Assembly: GCA_046350935.1 (NCBI GenBank)
Contig: JAXLZK010000005.1
Coordinates: 62,001-126,000 of the forward strand
DNA length: 64,000 bases
DNA from: Nitrobium sp046350935
Lineage (GTDB): Bacteria; Nitrospirota; Thermodesulfovibrionia; Thermodesulfovibrionales; Dissulfurispiraceae
Direction of reading: 5' to 3'
In this document: in pieces, positions 19,264 to 26,998 of the stretch
How the letters are laid out: every line of letters begins with the position of its first letter
Numbering within the stretch: the stretch's first letter is position 1
The notes under the pieces: generated by a model
Databases searched by the model: none
The model's input: only the letters and a program-made list of their open reading frames with translations
What the model was told of the DNA's origin: nothing
Program-made: the position numbers and the translations under genes

Positions 19264-19872
19264 ATGAGAGAGGAAAAGGGCTTTACGCTGATCGAGCTGG
19301 CGATCGTGCTGGTGCTGATCGGCATCATCCTGGGAGCGGTGCTGAAGGGACAGGACCTGATCGACAACGCGCGGTCGAAGAAATTCGCCACCGAGGTGCA
19401 CACCTGGGAGACCTCGCTGTACAACTACCTGGACAGAAAGGGCAGACTCCCCGGAGACGCCGACCGGGACGGCATTATTCGCGATTCCGACCCGCAGCTC
19501 GAGCTCACCGCCGCCCAGTTTATTAATACGCCCCACAATTCCTTTACGATCGGGGCGTCTACGTTTTATGCCTATGTCGGCAGCGCAACAGTAAACGGCC
19601 CCAACTACCTGGTGCTATGCAAGGGCAGCGCCTGCGCCGGCACCTTTGACCCGACCGATGCGGGAGACCTCGCCGCTCTCAAGTACTTTGAAACGTTTGA
19701 TACGGCTACCGACGGCGTTTCGGGCGCCAATGCCGCCGGGAACACCGTCGTTACGGGCTTTACCGCCATCACCGCCGCCGCCAACACGTTTACCGCCATT
19801 ACCCTCGGGTCGTCCAATGGAGACTGGGTAACGCCGACGAATATCAAGGGGCTTGCGTACCGGCTCCGCTAA
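19264..19872 (+). CDS. Type IV prepilin, probable MSHA-like major pilin
   Basis: A 202-residue prepilin with the class III signal MREEKG|FTLIELAIVLVLIGI: cleavage after Gly6, Glu at mature position +5 and a long hydrophobic helix for filament assembly. The rest is a globular head with DRKGRLPGDADRDG, a motif shared with MshA-like and other T4a pilins, and two cysteines near residues 118-124 (LCKGSACAG) that may form a small disulfide loop. The ATG follows AAAAAAAGGAGG. A strong terminator lies just downstream, so it is probably transcribed alone and at high level from the extended -10 promoter. Confidence 0.85.
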   Translation: MREEKGFTLIELAIVLVLIGIILGAVLKGQDLIDNARSKKFATEVHTWETSLYNYLDRKGRLPGDADRDGIIRDSDPQLELTAAQFINTPHNSFTIGASTFYAYVGSATVNGPNYLVLCKGSACAGTFDPTDAGDLAALKYFETFDTATDGVSGANAAGNTVVTGFTAITAAANTFTAITLGSSNGDWVTPTNIKGLAYRLR

Positions 19873-19897
19873 GGAGCGAGGTATCGTCAGTACGGAG

Positions 19898-19928
19898 AAA
19901 AGGGAGGCGTGCGCCTCCCTTTTCCTTT
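19898..19928 (+). terminator. Rho-independent terminator after the pilin gene
   Basis: AAAAGGGAGGC and GCCTCCCTTTT form an 11-bp stem with loop GTGC, followed by CCTTTAT. It should separate the major pilin transcript from the minor pilins. Confidence 0.85.
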
Positions 19929-20027
19929 ATCATCCCGGAGATGTATGACGGGGATGCGTATGCAGACTGTCTTCGTTGCGGGACCAGGCAGCCCGTGCAG
20001 GTGCCGGCAGGGGATGAAGGGCATGCA

Positions 20028-21032
20028 ATGAAAAGAAGAACGGGCTCCGCGCATCCGTGGGGCTTCACCCTTATCGAGCTCGCCATCGTGCTGGTGGTGA
20101 TCGGCGTCGTGGTCTCCCTGGGGATCAGCCTGATAGGCCCCCTGACCCGGAAGGTGAAGTACGGCGAGTCGCGGGAGATCGTCAACGGCGCGGTGGAGTC
20201 GGTGAACAGCTGGGCCTCCACGAACCGGCGCCTCCCCAACGCGGCGACGGAATTCTCCGGCGCGGTGCGGAGCTCCCAGGACTCCTTCGGCAAAACCCTC
20301 TATTATATCGTCGACTCCAACCTCGTCGCCATCCCCTCGGGCGCCACCGACGCCCTCTGCGGCAGGAAAACGACGGCGCTGCGCGTCAGCGATTGTTCGA
20401 GCGGCGCCTGCTCGACCATCGTCAACGTCGCCTTCGTAGTGATCAGCGGGGCGGAGAATTTCAATATCCAGACCAACTCCGTCGCCGGGACAGTGACCGT
20501 CTACAACATGGACGCCGTGAACCGTGACGACTGCACCGACTCCGCCACCTGCCCCAGCGCCGCCACCATGGCCGCGGACCCCGACCGGTCGGAGCCGTAC
20601 GACGATATCGTCAAATGGGTCACCCTGGACGAGCTCAGGACAAAGGTGGGCTGTCAGGGGGCGCAGCTGCGGATCGTGAACAACGAGCTTCCCTTCGGTG
20701 CGGTGAACAGCGCGTACGTGGCCGGCGTCTACGCAGACGGCGGCGTCCCCTTCGGCGGCGGGAACTTCCGGTGGTGCATCCAGAACTCAGTAATCAACGC
20801 CCCTGCGAATCTCGCGTTCACCGGCCCCGGTGCGGCGAATATCCCTTTCAGCGCCAACTGTACGGCGCTGGCGGAAGGCTCCTGGGTGCTGTCCGGAGGG
20901 GTGAATGTCTCGGGCTCTCCGAACGCGTTCGGAACCTATCCCCTCACTTTTTTTGCGCGTGACAACAACGACGCGGCGACGGGCAACGACAACATTGCGA
21001 GCAAGTCGTTCGTCATTACGGTCAATCCCTGA
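20028..21032 (+). CDS. Minor pilin-like protein with extended head
   Basis: A 334-residue prepilin with class III signal MKRRTGSAHPWG|FTLIELAIVLVVIGV (Gly12 cleavage, Glu+5 present). The head contains a segment GESREIVNGAVESVNSWASTNRRLPN, then YDDIVKWVTLDELRTKVGC and a C-terminal Ig-like (He_PIG type) region with YADGGVPFGGGNFRW. The next gene repeats this entire plan, so the two are paralogues. I use ATG 20028, next to the signal, rather than the upstream in-frame ATG 19941. It likely sits in or near the pilus tip. Six or more cysteines suggest disulfides in the extracellular head. Confidence 0.75.
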   Translation: MKRRTGSAHPWGFTLIELAIVLVVIGVVVSLGISLIGPLTRKVKYGESREIVNGAVESVNSWASTNRRLPNAATEFSGAVRSSQDSFGKTLYYIVDSNLVAIPSGATDALCGRKTTALRVSDCSSGACSTIVNVAFVVISGAENFNIQTNSVAGTVTVYNMDAVNRDDCTDSATCPSAATMAADPDRSEPYDDIVKWVTLDELRTKVGCQGAQLRIVNNELPFGAVNSAYVAGVYADGGVPFGGGNFRWCIQNSVINAPANLAFTGPGAANIPFSANCTALAEGSWVLSGGVNVSGSPNAFGTYPLTFFARDNNDAATGNDNIASKSFVITVNP

Positions 21033-21051
21033 GGGAGGAGCGGCGGAACGG

Positions 21052-23718
21052 ATGAAAAAAAGGGCTCCCCGGGGAGAAAAAGGCATCGCCCTCGTGCCGG
21101 TGATCCTGGTCCTGCTGGTGGTCGCCTCCCTCCTTGCCGTCGGCCTCGCCACGTTCGGCCCCCTCGCGAGGCGCGGAAAGGTGAACGCGACGAAAGACAC
21201 CCTCGACGCGACGGTGAAAGCGCTCATCAGCTGGGCCGAGCCGAACAAGAGGCTGCCCTGCGCGGCGAACGACAACGCCGGATACTGCACTTCACAGGGA
21301 GACGAGCTTGCCGAAGCAGTGCAGAATCCCAACGACGCGTGGTCCAAGCCGCTTTTCTATATCTACGACAACCACCTGGCGGACCCCGCGCAGGGAGGCC
21401 TCTGCGGCAGGGCGACCACCAACCTGACGGTGCGGCTCTGCCCAGACGCGGGATGCGCGGCCCCGGCCGCCGTTCTTCCCAATGTGGCCTTTATCGTGCT
21501 GAGCGGGGGAGAAAACTACAACAATCAGACCTTCGGAACCGGGGGGGTCACCGCCGCCACCACGGTAAACGTTTACGACTCCTCAGTCACCCTCGACGCC
21601 TATACAACCGACATGAACAGGGGCGAATCCTACGACGATGTCGTCCGGTGGGTCACCCTCGGCGAACTGAAGAGCAGGGCGGGATGCTCCGGAACGACGC
21701 GGGGAGCCCTGAAGATCCTGAACAACCAGCTGCCCGACGCCTGCATCGGCCAGGCCTATTCAGCCGCTGTCTACGCGGAGGGCGGAGTCCCCTCTTCCGG
21801 AAGCCCCTACTACACGTGGAGCAACTCCGTCACTCCCACGCCCGCCTGGACGGTTGCCGCGTCGGGCGCGTACGACTACTACACGATTTCAGGGACGCCG
21901 GCCTGCGCAACGCCCCCCTGCTTCCATACCTTTTTCGTGAACGCGAACGATACGAACGGGAACACCGCACAGAGGGCGCTTGCCCTGAGAGTGAAGAACT
22001 GCGTGGGAGAGGACATAAGCTTTTCCGACCCCGGAGACATGACCGGCTTCTCGCTCAATGTGGTCGAAAACAATTCCCCTGCGGTGAGTGTCGATACCTC
22101 GACCAATACTGTTACGTTCGGCGGCGGCCTCTTAAACACCTCCGGGTGCGTCTGGTACCCGACGACCGTGACCCTGGCCAACAGGACCCTGCGCGCCTTC
22201 TTCAACTTCAGCTTCGCCAACATCGACAGCAGCGGAAACAGTACCGCGTACGCCGACGGCTTTACCTTCGCCCTGATGCAGGGCTCCAGCCCCACCACCT
22301 ACTGCGGCACGGGAACGACCTATAATGCGACGACAAATCCGAACTTCCAGTGCACCGGCGGTTTCGGCGAGTTCCTCGGCTATTGCGGCCTTCCCGGAGA
22401 GAGCGTGGCGGTGGAATTTGATACCTACCCCAACAACGGGAGAAACGACCCTGCGGGCAGTTACAATCACGTTGCGGTGGTAAAGTCCACCAGCACCCAT
22501 ACGGGAGGGTTGCCTGCCGGGACGTACGGGGACAATACGCATAATGTCGGCGGCAACCCCGCCTGCAACGGGACCGATCCGGGGTGCGTCTATGATAACG
22601 CCTTCGGCAACGGCTACCCCGTCACCTGGCTGGAAGACGGCGCCACCCATAGTGCGAGAATCGAGGTGCATACCGGCTGCACCAACACCTGCGCCACCTG
22701 CGAGATCGCCGGAAACACCTACGCTTTCTTCAAGGTCTGGGTCGACTGCGCCGGTTGCAACGATATTACCGGCAACTTTACGGGGAGCGCACCGAAAGTG
22801 ACCCATTGCTTCAATCTGTCCGGTGCGATGAATCAGGTGAAAATGGGGTTCACCGAGGCGACCGGAGCGAGTGTGGACGTCGCCACCCTCTCGAACTTCA
22901 ACGCGGGCCTCTTCAGCTGGCCCAGCTGCACCCTCACCGCCAGTCCAACGGTGGTAAACAGCGGCGCCGCCAATCTGACCTGGGCGGTGGCCGGAGGGGC
23001 GGCGAACGGAACATGGTCGGCCCCGCTTCCGGGGGGGTCCTGCTCCAACTTTACCAATTCGAGCGGCGGCGGCGGCACCTGCACGACCGCAAATCTGAGC
23101 ACCCCCGGAGCGAACACCTTCACCCTCACCGTTTCCAATGCGGGAGGCAGCAGCCCCTGCTCAGCAGTCGTGACGTATTGTCCTGCCCTCTCTATCGTGA
23201 CCTCCTCTCTGCCGAACGGGGTGAGGAGCACCGCGTACACGACGACCACGGTCACCGGAAGCGGCGGGATCACCCCCTATACCTGGGGAGCCTCGAACCT
23301 GCCTCCGGGTTTGTCCATCAACGCCTCCTCGGGTGCGGTCAGCGGGACGCCCACGACCGCCGGCACCTACAACGCCACCGTTACCCTCACCGACAGCTGC
23401 CCTTCCGCCCAGAACGCATCCAGACCGTATACGATCGTCATCTACCGGTATGGAACCTATAATGTGCGGAACAATAGGGGCAGCGCCTTCTGGGTGAGAG
23501 GCGGGGCATACGGCGCCTGCACGCGGATCGCCAATAATACCGATTTCAGCGTCAATTTCACCGATGCCACCCCGGTCAGCCTTTACACGAACAATGCCTG
23601 CACTCTCGCCGCATCTCTCCCGTCGGTTTCGTTTCAGCAGGCGAGCAGCGTCGATGAAGCCGGCGATAGGGACAGCAATGTCAGGGTGAGCAACACATGG
23701 CAACTCCTTGATAGATAA
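21052..23718 (+). CDS. Pilin-anchored L-type lectin, probable pilus-tip adhesin (MshQ-like position)
   Basis: An 888-residue surface protein. The N-terminus RGEKG|IALVPVILVLLVVASL is a prepilin-type signal without Glu at +5, as in tip-located GspK/PilX-like minor pilins. Then come a pilin-like head homologous to the preceding gene (YDDVVRWVTLGELKSRAGC), an Ig-like segment, an L-type (legume-like) lectin domain at about 320-625 with the metal-binding VEFDT...N...D...H pattern near 452-475, a linker, a He_PIG Ig-like domain (about 714-800) and a small C-terminal domain. Start 21052 follows GGGAGGAG; longer frames overlap the upstream gene. It should bind surface glycans, which is inference. Confidence 0.75.
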   Translation: MKKRAPRGEKGIALVPVILVLLVVASLLAVGLATFGPLARRGKVNATKDTLDATVKALISWAEPNKRLPCAANDNAGYCTSQGDELAEAVQNPNDAWSKPLFYIYDNHLADPAQGGLCGRATTNLTVRLCPDAGCAAPAAVLPNVAFIVLSGGENYNNQTFGTGGVTAATTVNVYDSSVTLDAYTTDMNRGESYDDVVRWVTLGELKSRAGCSGTTRGALKILNNQLPDACIGQAYSAAVYAEGGVPSSGSPYYTWSNSVTPTPAWTVAASGAYDYYTISGTPACATPPCFHTFFVNANDTNGNTAQRALALRVKNCVGEDISFSDPGDMTGFSLNVVENNSPAVSVDTSTNTVTFGGGLLNTSGCVWYPTTVTLANRTLRAFFNFSFANIDSSGNSTAYADGFTFALMQGSSPTTYCGTGTTYNATTNPNFQCTGGFGEFLGYCGLPGESVAVEFDTYPNNGRNDPAGSYNHVAVVKSTSTHTGGLPAGTYGDNTHNVGGNPACNGTDPGCVYDNAFGNGYPVTWLEDGATHSARIEVHTGCTNTCATCEIAGNTYAFFKVWVDCAGCNDITGNFTGSAPKVTHCFNLSGAMNQVKMGFTEATGASVDVATLSNFNAGLFSWPSCTLTASPTVVNSGAANLTWAVAGGAANGTWSAPLPGGSCSNFTNSSGGGGTCTTANLSTPGANTFTLTVSNAGGSSPCSAVVTYCPALSIVTSSLPNGVRSTAYTTTTVTGSGGITPYTWGASNLPPGLSINASSGAVSGTPTTAGTYNATVTLTDSCPSAQNASRPYTIVIYRYGTYNVRNNRGSAFWVRGGAYGACTRIANNTDFSVNFTDATPVSLYTNNACTLAASLPSVSFQQASSVDEAGDRDSNVRVSNTWQLLDR

Positions 23719-23777
23719 ATAATATTTATCCTGGAATCCCCGCTCTTTCCGGGTGCTCCACGGGGAGAGGCCCTCTT

Positions 23778-23806
23778 TTGACATCACCTGTGCTCTCTGG
23801 TATCCT
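23778..23806 (+). promoter_or_regulatory. Sigma-70 promoter of the fumarase operon
   Basis: TTGACA (23778-23783), 17-bp spacer, TATCCT (23801-23806); start expected near 23813, about 24 nt before the GTG start codon, leaving room for AAAAGGAG at 23823-23830. Confidence 0.8.
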
Positions 23807-23836
23807 AAGGATGTGTATGCGTAAAAGGAGAGCGGT

Positions 23837-24700
23837 GTGCTGAAGCTTCGCGATGGCATTGTCGAGCTGTACCGAAAAGTCGCCACGTCCATTCCCACCG
23901 ATGTGGAGGAGGCCCTGAAGAGGGCGCAGGCTGAAGAGTCCACCCCCCTTGCCGGGGAGTCGCTCGAGATCATCCTGAAGAACATCTCCCTCGCACGCAC
24001 CACGTCCCGCCCCCTCTGTCAGGACACGGGCTTCCCCGTCTTCTTCGTCAAGATCCCGAGGGGCCTGAGCCAGCAGCTCATAAAAGACGTCATACGGGAC
24101 GCCACCCGCCTCGCCACGCAGAAGGTGCCCCTGCGGCCGAATGCGGTGAACAGCGTCACCGAGAAGAATACGGGAGACAACGTGGGAGAGCTCTTCCCGC
24201 TCATCTATGCAGAGGAGGTCGCAGAGCAGACCCTCACCGTGGACCTGATGCTGAAGGGCGGAGGCTCCGAAAACATCGGGCAGCTCTACAAGCTCCCCGC
24301 CCTGCTCGAGGACGGCGCGGGAGAGGGGGCCGTCGCGGAACGGGATTTCGAGGGGGTCCGGAAATGCGTTCTGGACGCGGTCTTCAAGGCGCAGGGGAAG
24401 GGGTGCCCCCCCTACACCATCGGCGTTGCCGTCGGGGGCGCGAAGGACCAGGTGACCGCCCTGTCGAAACGGCAGCTCATGCGGCGTCTCACCGACAGGC
24501 ATCCCGACGAGGCCCTCGCCGCTTTCGAGGCGCGGCTCCTCAGGGAGGTCAATTCCCTTGCCATCGGCGCCCTCGGCTTCGGAGGGGGGGCCACCGCCCT
24601 CGGGGTCAAGGTCGCCGCGGCCGAACGCCACCCTGCGTCCTATTTTGTCGATGTCTCCTTTGTCTGCTGGGCGAACAGGAGGGGAAGACTGGTATGGTAG
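23837..24700 (+). CDS. Fumarate hydratase class I, alpha subunit (Fe-S)
   Basis: A 287-residue subunit of the two-subunit, oxygen-sensitive fumarase (FumA N-terminal/TtdA family) that interconverts fumarate and malate in the TCA cycle or its reductive version. The 4Fe-4S ligands expected in this family are visible at Cys61 (PLCQDTGFPVFF), Cys177 (VRKCVLDAV) and Cys190 (GKGCPPYTIG). NAVNSVTEKNTGDNVG and GALGFGGGATALGVKV are further signatures. GTG start with AAAAGGAG six bases upstream. The stop overlaps the beta-subunit start by 7 bp. L-tartrate dehydratase alpha is a less likely alternative, since no tartrate genes are nearby. Confidence 0.93.
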   Translation: MLKLRDGIVELYRKVATSIPTDVEEALKRAQAEESTPLAGESLEIILKNISLARTTSRPLCQDTGFPVFFVKIPRGLSQQLIKDVIRDATRLATQKVPLRPNAVNSVTEKNTGDNVGELFPLIYAEEVAEQTLTVDLMLKGGGSENIGQLYKLPALLEDGAGEGAVAERDFEGVRKCVLDAVFKAQGKGCPPYTIGVAVGGAKDQVTALSKRQLMRRLTDRHPDEALAAFEARLLREVNSLAIGALGFGGGATALGVKVAAAERHPASYFVDVSFVCWANRRGRLVW

Positions 24701-25392
24701 AGAAAAAAACAGGAGGGCGCTGCCCCTGGACCCTGGGCAGGGAGAAGAGGCGCTCCCCGTCGGCGGAGGAAGGACAGGCGCACGGCGAGGGTCTCGTGGG
24801 GACGCCCGTGCGGAGGATACGCCTGCCCCTCTCGCGCGAGGACGCCCTGAGCCTCCGGGTGGGCGAGATGGTGCTGCTCAGCGGACAGATGGTGACCGGA
24901 CGGGACAGGGTGCACAAGTTCCTCGTCGGGGAGAAACCGGACAAAAAGGAGATCCCCTTCGTGCTGGAAGGAGGAGTGCTGTACCACTGCGGCCCCCTGA
25001 TCGCAAAGGAGGGCGACACGTACCGGCTGCTCTCCGCAGGACCCACCACGAGCATGAGGGTGGAGCTGTACGAGGCGGAGGTCATCCGGCGGTACGGCCT
25101 CAGGGGGATTGTCGGCAAAGGGGGGATGGGGGAGGAAACCCGCTCCGCCCTTCAGGAGGCGGGGGCCGTCTATTTCAACGCCATCAGCGGCGCCGCCGTC
25201 TATCTTGCCGACAGGATCAAAAAAGTGGCGGGCGGCTGGATGGTCGAAGAGTTCGGCGCGCCCGAGGCGATGTGGCTGCTCGAAGTGGAAGACTTCCCCG
25301 CCGTCGTCACGATGGATGCCCATGGCAACAGCCTGCACCGGCAGGTGGAGGATGCCTCCCGGGAAAACCTCAGGAAGCTGCTCTCCGGGTAG
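24694..25392 (+). CDS. Fumarate hydratase class I, beta subunit
   Basis: A 232-residue partner of the upstream alpha subunit (FumA C-terminal/TtdB family), completing the active site for hydration of fumarate. Family segments are ALSLRVGEMVLLSGQMVTGRDRVH, YHCGPLI, LSAGPTTSMRVE, GIVGKGGMG and EAMWLLEVEDFPAVVTMDAHGN. About 35 residues precede the usual start of the family (PLSREDALSLRVG); GTG codons near Val35 or Val39 are alternatives, but AGGAGGGGA eight bases before ATG 24694 favours the longer form. The overlap with the alpha gene implies coupled translation and equal stoichiometry. Confidence 0.93.
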   Translation: MVEKKTGGRCPWTLGREKRRSPSAEEGQAHGEGLVGTPVRRIRLPLSREDALSLRVGEMVLLSGQMVTGRDRVHKFLVGEKPDKKEIPFVLEGGVLYHCGPLIAKEGDTYRLLSAGPTTSMRVELYEAEVIRRYGLRGIVGKGGMGEETRSALQEAGAVYFNAISGAAVYLADRIKKVAGGWMVEEFGAPEAMWLLEVEDFPAVVTMDAHGNSLHRQVEDASRENLRKLLSG

Positions 25393-25397
25393 AAAGA

Positions 25398-26357
25398 ATG
25401 TTCTTTGTTGCCGGAGCCACCGGTTTCATCGGCTCGCACCTGATGCGCGGCCTTGCCGCTGCCCGGCTCGCCGCCCGCTGCCTCGTGAGGAACCCCGAAA
25501 AAGCGCGGCGCTGCACCGCTGCGGGCATGGCGGTCGTCACGGGGGATATCACCGACCGGGAGAGCCTCCGGGGAAAGCTCGACGGATGCAGTGTTGCGGT
25601 CCACCTGGTGGGGATCATCGAGGAAAAAGGGGAGATGACCTTCGAGAGGGTCCATGTCAGGGGGACCGGGAACCTCGTCGAGGAGGCGAAGAGCGCCGGC
25701 GTGCGCCACTTCTTCTATCAAAGCGCCCTGGGCGCCTCCTCCGGGGCGAAGGCGCAGTACGCGAAAACAAAGGCGGAAGCCGAGGAGATCGTCAGGGCGA
25801 GCGGCATCCCCTTCACCATTTTCAGGCCCTCCCTGGTGGTGGGCGAGGGCGACGGCTTTACCACGAGGATGAAGGAGCTGATCTCCCTCGGCCCCTTCGT
25901 GCCTGTCCCCGGGAGCGGCGAAGCCAGACTCCAGCCGCTCTATGTGGAGGACTGGGTGAAGTGCTTCCTGGGCCTGTTCTCCGACCCGTCGCGCAGCGCC
26001 GGGCTCCCCTCCCGGCTCTTCGAGTTGGGGGGCCCCGAGCATCTCACCTACAACGAGATTATCAATCAGCTCATGGAGGCGATGGGCGTCAATAAGCCCG
26101 TGATCCACCTTCCCCTCGGAGCGGTGAAGATGAGCCTTCCCTTCGCGCGGATGGCCCGCGCCGTCGGGGAAATGTTCGGCAAGAAGATCCCCCCTGTCAC
26201 CCGCGAGCAACTGGAGCTTCTTCAGACGGACAACATCTGCGCAAGGGATTCCGTGGAAAGGAACTTCGGGTTTGCTCCCCTGACCTACCGGGAAGCCCTG
26301 CCGCTTTTCATCCCAAGGACGGGGAAGGGACGGGGAGGCGCGAAAAGCGGCCGTTGA
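25398..26357 (+). CDS. NAD(P)-binding epimerase-like protein (NDUFA9-like, atypical SDR)
   Basis: A 319-residue Rossmann protein opening with FVAGATGFIGSHLMRGL and continuing with VHLVGIIEEKGEMTFERVH, FRPSLVVGEG and PLYVEDWV, the features of the complex I NDUFA9-subunit family of atypical short-chain dehydrogenases. The catalytic YxxxK is present as YAKTK. It probably binds NAD(P)H but its substrate is unknown. It starts 5 bp after the fumarase beta subunit, hence in the same operon, though no complex I genes are in the window. The tail after residue 305 is basic and Gly-rich. Confidence 0.8.
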   Translation: MFFVAGATGFIGSHLMRGLAAARLAARCLVRNPEKARRCTAAGMAVVTGDITDRESLRGKLDGCSVAVHLVGIIEEKGEMTFERVHVRGTGNLVEEAKSAGVRHFFYQSALGASSGAKAQYAKTKAEAEEIVRASGIPFTIFRPSLVVGEGDGFTTRMKELISLGPFVPVPGSGEARLQPLYVEDWVKCFLGLFSDPSRSAGLPSRLFELGGPEHLTYNEIINQLMEAMGVNKPVIHLPLGAVKMSLPFARMARAVGEMFGKKIPPVTREQLELLQTDNICARDSVERNFGFAPLTYREALPLFIPRTGKGRGGAKSGR

Positions 26358-26453
26358 GGAGGCGGGGGTCTGTGCCGTGGGGAAAGAAAGGGGAAAGTCC
26401 GCGGCGTGCTCCCCACAGGAAGGCGCCGCCTCCCTGGAAACCCTTTCCCGTAT

Positions 26454-26873
26454 TTATTTTACGATGAGCACCGGGCATTTCGAGTAGTCGACCACCTTCG
26501 CCGATACGCTCCCGAGAAGGAATTTCTTCGCTCCGTGCCTTCCATGGGAGCCGGTGACGATCAGGTCGACCTTCATCTTCTGGGCGGTTTCGAGGATCTT
26601 CTCGGCAGGGTCTCCCTGGCGGATCAGCGTCTTCACCTCTATAGACTTGCCGGACAAGGATTTTCTGATCTTCTCCATCGCCTGCCGGGTCTCCTCGGAA
26701 AGGGACTCGAAGATGCGGCTCCGGTCCGCCTCGGGGAGCTCGGTGAGGTAGAGCTCGGGCACGACGGCGAGGACGGTGAGGGAGCTGTTTGTGCCCATGG
26801 ATAACTCAACAGCCTTTTTCAATGCCTTGTCGGATGACTTGGAACCGTCGTGCGCTACCAGAATTTTCTGCAT
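26454..26873 (-). CDS. Universal stress protein UspA family
   Basis: A 139-residue cytosolic protein starting MQKILVAHDGSKSSDKALKKA and carrying the ATP-binding signature GSHGRHGAKKFLLGSVSAKV of the ATP-binding Usp class. The start at 26873 is fixed by AGGAGG about nine bases upstream; a longer open frame to 27002 extends through the promoter region. Upstream lie a perfect 16-bp tandem repeat and AT-rich -10-like sequence, so it is probably controlled separately from der. Function is in stress tolerance; ligands are not deducible. Confidence 0.9.
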   Translation of the reverse strand: MQKILVAHDGSKSSDKALKKAVELSMGTNSSLTVLAVVPELYLTELPEADRSRIFESLSEETRQAMEKIRKSLSGKSIEVKTLIRQGDPAEKILETAQKMKVDLIVTGSHGRHGAKKFLLGSVSAKVVDYSKCPVLIVK

Positions 26874-26935
26874 GTTCTCTCTCCTCCTGTGGATTGCAGC
26901 CGGAAATCCGAGTGCCGTCTTCCCGGCGGTCCCAT

Positions 26936-26967
26936 GCTCTTTCGTACGGGAGCTCTTTCGTACGGGA
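26936..26967. repeat. Perfect 16-bp tandem duplication upstream of uspA
   Basis: GCTCTTTCGTACGGGA occurs twice head to tail (26936-26951 and 26952-26967). Each copy contains the palindrome CGTACG, with centres 16 bp apart. It lies about 65-95 bp upstream of the usp start and before the AT-rich stretch 26980-27000, so it could be an operator or a replication-slippage duplication. Confidence 0.8.
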
Positions 26968-26998
26968 ACCGCAGTCCTAAACGATATTTTATCATATT

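Noticed and set aside
26380..26450. RNase P RNA fragment (GGGGAAAGTCC-like)
   Set aside because: Only a short match in a 96-bp gap; no room for the rest of the molecule and no second conserved region.
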